Source of the DNA: Clostridiales bacterium
GTDB lineage: Bacteria > Bacillota > Clostridia > Lachnospirales > Lachnospiraceae
Direction of reading: 5' to 3'
Assembly: GCA_020859965.1 (NCBI GenBank)
Contig: JAJBVF010000126.1
Span: 1-7,544, forward strand
Length of the DNA stretch: 7,544 nucleotides
Under the pieces are notes generated by a model. It did no database searches and had not been told where the DNA came from. It saw nothing but the letters and a program-made list of their open reading frames with translations. The position numbers and the translations under genes were made by a program. Shown one piece after another: positions 6,207 to 7,544 of this stretch. Each line of letters starts with the position of its first letter. The first letter of the stretch is position 1.

Positions 6207-6385
6207 GCGCTTTCTTCCTCCTTATCGCTGTGGTTTTCTCTCAGCTGGTGTTCCATCATCTGCACCAGCATTTCTGTGGCCGACTTTGTGCCATTCGGAT
6301 TTCCAAATGAGGAAACCCGGAAGGTCACTTTGCCGATTTTGTGTGTGTACGGTGCCGCCAGGGCGGCGGTGTTTGTTTCAGGCAT
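6203..6385 (-). CDS. TnpW-like small protein, first gene of the partition-replication operon
   Basis: This 60-residue protein has a short Ala-rich N-terminus, then HKIGKVTFRVSSFGNPNGTKSATEMLVQMM, which resembles the core of the TnpW family (a two-strand sheet with IG-TxRV followed by a helix). TnpW takes its name from the clostridial transposon Tn4451, and its biochemical role is unknown. The C-terminus is charged (ENHSDKEEESA). A purine-rich GGGGG 7 nt upstream serves as RBS for the ATG at 6385. The 4-nt overlap with parM couples their translation, so a role in partition or operon control is possible, but this is inferred from position only. The family match is from memory of short motifs. 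Confidence 0.7.
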   Translation of the reverse strand: MPETNTAALAAPYTHKIGKVTFRVSSFGNPNGTKSATEMLVQMMEHQLRENHSDKEEESA

Positions 6386-6416
6386 AATAAAACCCCCTTT
6401 TTGATGTTTCTCTGCT

Positions 6417-6447
6417 AATCTGGTATCAGATTTTGGAATCTGGTACC
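6417..6447. promoter_or_regulatory. Operator-like phased half-sites upstream of the partition operon
   Basis: AATCTG at 6417-6422, its complement CAGATT at 6427-6432 and AATCTG again at 6437-6442 occur at exact 10-bp steps. The first two make the palindrome AATCTGGTATCAGATT, and the outer ones form a direct repeat AATCTGGTAYC. The block lies just downstream of the likely operon start site and about 30 bp before the first gene. Ribbon-helix-helix proteins bind such helically phased sites, so the ParR-like protein is the prime candidate and the block may be all or part of the centromere. Confidence 0.6.
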
Positions 6448-6458
6448 GCTTGCCTGCA

Positions 6459-6487
6459 TAAATAGTTTAACGGAAAGGGGAGCAAGA
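6459..6487 (-). promoter_or_regulatory. Probable promoter of the partition-replication operon
   Basis: On the minus strand a TATTTA -10 box lies at 6464-6459. A -35 box could be TTGCTC (6485-6480, spacing 15) or TCTTGC (6487-6482, spacing 17); neither is ideal. Transcription would start near 6452, immediately before the AATCTG operator, so repressor binding would block it. Confidence 0.4.
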
Positions 6488-6535
6488 AGCACTGACTGGG
6501 AATTGAGCGCAATTTGACGCTTTTTTAAAAAACGG

Positions 6536-6564
6536 TTGATTTTACCGACATGATTGCATATACT
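6536..6564 (+). promoter_or_regulatory. Strong sigma-A-type promoter on the plus strand
   Basis: TTGATT (6536-6541), a 17-bp spacer and TATACT (6559-6564) closely match the housekeeping consensus. Transcription would begin near 6571 and run into the hairpin terminator at 6726-6755, giving an RNA of about 185 nt that covers the 38-codon ORF. Confidence 0.7.
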
Positions 6565-6599
6565 GAACGTAGCTAACAGCGGGTGTATCTCAGCCCTGA

Positions 6600-6716
6600 A
6601 TGAGAAAGTTAGAAAGAGGGTTTCTCTTGACCCATATGCAAGAAAGTTACGAGAGAGTGTTTCGCCACTCTGAGCGCGATAAAGAATTTATTGTACTCTG
6701 TGAAAAATATAAATAG
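6600..6716 (+). CDS. Possible 38-residue protein in a short divergent transcript
   Basis: ATG at 6600 opens a frame to TAG at 6714-6716. The peptide is hydrophilic and charged (MRKLERGFLL then ERVFRHSERDKEFIVLCEKYK) and looks helical; it is not a membrane toxin. It lies between a good promoter and a terminator, which favours a real expressed unit. There is no clear Shine-Dalgarno before the ATG at 6600 (AGCGGG is too far), and a TGA directly precedes the ATG. The internal ATG at 6636 is preceded by AGAAAGAGGG only at a long distance. I do not recognise the family. Alternatives are a non-coding RNA, or the truncated N-terminus of a larger mobile-element gene. Confidence 0.4.
   Translation: MRKLERGFLLTHMQESYERVFRHSERDKEFIVLCEKYK
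6604..6665 (+). repeat. Imperfect direct repeat with hairpins in the short transcript
   Basis: Copy 1 (6604-6626) and copy 2 (6642-6665) share GAAAGTTA, then GAxAGAGxGTTTCxC: about 20 of 23 positions with one inserted base, 38 bp apart. In copy 1 TTTCTC (6621-6626) can pair either with GAGAAA (6602-6607) or, shifted, with AGAAA (6611-6615), which are mutually exclusive. Copy 2 contains AGAGTG (6654-6659) pairing with CACTCT (6666-6671). This suggests a structured RNA. Confidence 0.5.
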
Positions 6717-6725
6717 GCAGACAAA

Positions 6726-6755
6726 AAAAGATGGTTCACATTAGAGCCATCTTTT
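6726..6755. terminator. Bidirectional terminator
   Basis: AAAAGATGGTTC (6726-6737) pairs with GAGCCATCTTTT (6744-6755) over 12 positions with one G-T pair and a 6-nt loop. CAGAC and GTCTG flank it. On the plus strand it ends in TTTT; on the minus strand seven T follow. It would end both the short plus-strand transcript and the minus-strand TPR transcript that stops at 6786. Confidence 0.85.
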
Positions 6756-6785
6756 CGTCTGTTCGGAATTATCCTGATTTTATTC

Positions 6786-7544
6786 TTATTCCTCTGACAG
6801 GATTTTTTGTGCAAGCCGGATTCCTGCCTGCGGGTAAAGCTCTTCTATTTCCTGATATTTTGCTTCGACCTGTTCCGGCGAGTCGGCCCATATGGTTTTA
6901 TAAATATCGATTGCTTTTTGGAAATGCTCTTTGGCCTCTGCAATCCTGCCCTGTGTCAGACAGATGCCGCCCATAGCTTCCTGCACGAATGCAAAATCCT
7001 CAGATTCTTCTGAATTATAAGTCTTTATGTATCTGGCTAATCTTTTCAAAGCTGTCATCCCGCGGTCCGGTTCTCCCATATCAGATAAAAAGACTGCATA
7101 GTTTGTGAACTGGGGAATACTGTCATGCATAGAGACTGGACGGTACTTTTCCAGAAGTTCAATCCCAGCCTCCATATGCTGGCGGGCAAGATCATATTTT
7201 TCTATTTCCCGGTACATTCCGCCCAGGTTTGCGTGAAGATTGGAAACGAGGAGCGCAGTATCTTCATCGGCTTCCGGAAATAGGTCTAAGGCGTCCTTTT
7301 CCAGCTTAATGGCTTTTTCACGGTTCTTTTCACAGGCAGCCTGACAATCAAGGTACAATGCCCTGTCACGCACAGTGCCGACAGAGGGCTGCTCTAAAAA
7401 TGTCTGCAGTTCCCGGAGAATCAGATGCATTCCCTGCCCGTACTGATACTTTTCCATATATGAATCTACATCTTCCAGAAAACGAAGGTCAAACGGCAGC
7501 TCATCTTTTTCTATTAAACGAATGATGTTAGCAATCATCTGGCA
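6786..7544 (-). CDS. Tetratricopeptide-repeat protein, C-terminal part
   Basis: The frame is open to the window edge (codons for Cys and Gln precede the first Met at 7538), and no RBS is visible, so the N-terminus is probably missing. At least 250 residues are seen, nearly all helical. Counting from the Met at 7538, TPR-like helix pairs lie at about 95-130 (HANLGGMYREIEKYDLARQHMEAG), 142-172 (NYAVFLSDMGEPDRGMTALKRL) and 182-215 (AMGGICLTQGRIAEAKEHFQKA). TPR arrays bind proteins or peptides. Proteins with such C-terminal arrays include peptide-sensing HTH regulators and STAND/NB-ARC ATPases; the N-terminus needed to decide is outside the window. The gene ends before a strong shared terminator and is separate from the partition operon. 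No catalytic motif is seen. Confidence 0.75.
   Translation of the reverse strand, partial: CQMIANIIRLIEKDELPFDLRFLEDVDSYMEKYQYGQGMHLILRELQTFLEQPSVGTVRDRALYLDCQAACEKNREKAIKLEKDALDLFPEADEDTALLVSNLHANLGGMYREIEKYDLARQHMEAGIELLEKYRPVSMHDSIPQFTNYAVFLSDMGEPDRGMTALKRLARYIKTYNSEESEDFAFVQEAMGGICLTQGRIAEAKEHFQKAIDIYKTIWADSPEQVEAKYQEIEELYPQAGIRLAQKILSEE

Larger units (their letters stand above)
6386..6785. other. 400-bp divergent control region
   Basis: This interval separates the minus-strand partition-replication operon from the minus-strand TPR gene. It holds the operon's likely promoter and operator on the left, then a self-contained plus-strand unit (promoter, 38-codon ORF, terminator). No tRNA or insertion-sequence end is seen. 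Confidence 0.6.

Noticed and set aside
6417..6447. Insertion-sequence terminal inverted repeats
   Set aside because: The arms are adjacent and 10-bp phased rather than flanking a gene, with no transposase or target duplication.
6513..6542. Second plus-strand promoter with TTGACG as -35
   Set aside because: The hexamer at the right distance, TGATTT, is a poor -10 box compared with the TTGATT/TATACT pair.

Overview
The window looks like the backbone of a mobilizable plasmid, or a plasmid-like integrated element, from a low-GC Gram-positive anaerobe, most likely a gut clostridium of the Lachnospiraceae type. The host call is an inference. It rests on strong AGGAGG-type ribosome binding sites, a RepA_N-type initiator, a MobA/MobL (MobQ) relaxase and an actin-type (ParM/ParR) segregation pair. 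No integrase, transposase or type IV secretion gene is visible, so transfer would need a helper element.

Left flank (1-779, plus strand, visibly more AT-rich): the end of a C39-like cysteine peptidase, then a small lipoprotein with its own RBS and an intrinsic terminator. This looks like cargo or flanking DNA, not backbone.

Mobilization module (780-3099, minus strand): a 571-residue MobQ relaxase with the catalytic Tyr at residue 25, as in RSF1010 MobA. Upstream of it lies a 380-bp interval dense in hairpins, with an IncQ-type nick sequence (TAAGTGCGCCCT) directly after a 10-bp hairpin: a convincing oriT. A DUF3847-like small basic protein sits on the far side of oriT. A terminator-like hairpin with seven T lies about 40 bp before the relaxase start, inside a possible leader ORF whose stop abuts the relaxase start.

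Replication and segregation operon (3321-6385, minus strand), in order of transcription: a TnpW-like small protein, ParM-like actin ATPase, ParR-like ribbon-helix-helix adaptor, RepA_N initiator and DnaC-like helicase loader. Three of the four junctions are 4-nt ATGA overlaps and the fourth is a 26-nt gap with a near-perfect RBS, so partition and replication appear to be co-expressed. Four 23-bp direct repeats lie inside repA. Their period is not a multiple of three, so they are conserved as DNA and are the likely replication origin. An AATCTG-based operator with 10-bp phasing lies between the operon's likely promoter and its first gene.

Right side (6386-7544): a divergent plus-strand unit with a strong sigma-A-type promoter, a 38-codon ORF containing an imperfect repeat, and a bidirectional terminator; its function is unknown. 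It is followed by the C-terminal part of a minus-strand tetratricopeptide-repeat protein that runs off the window edge.
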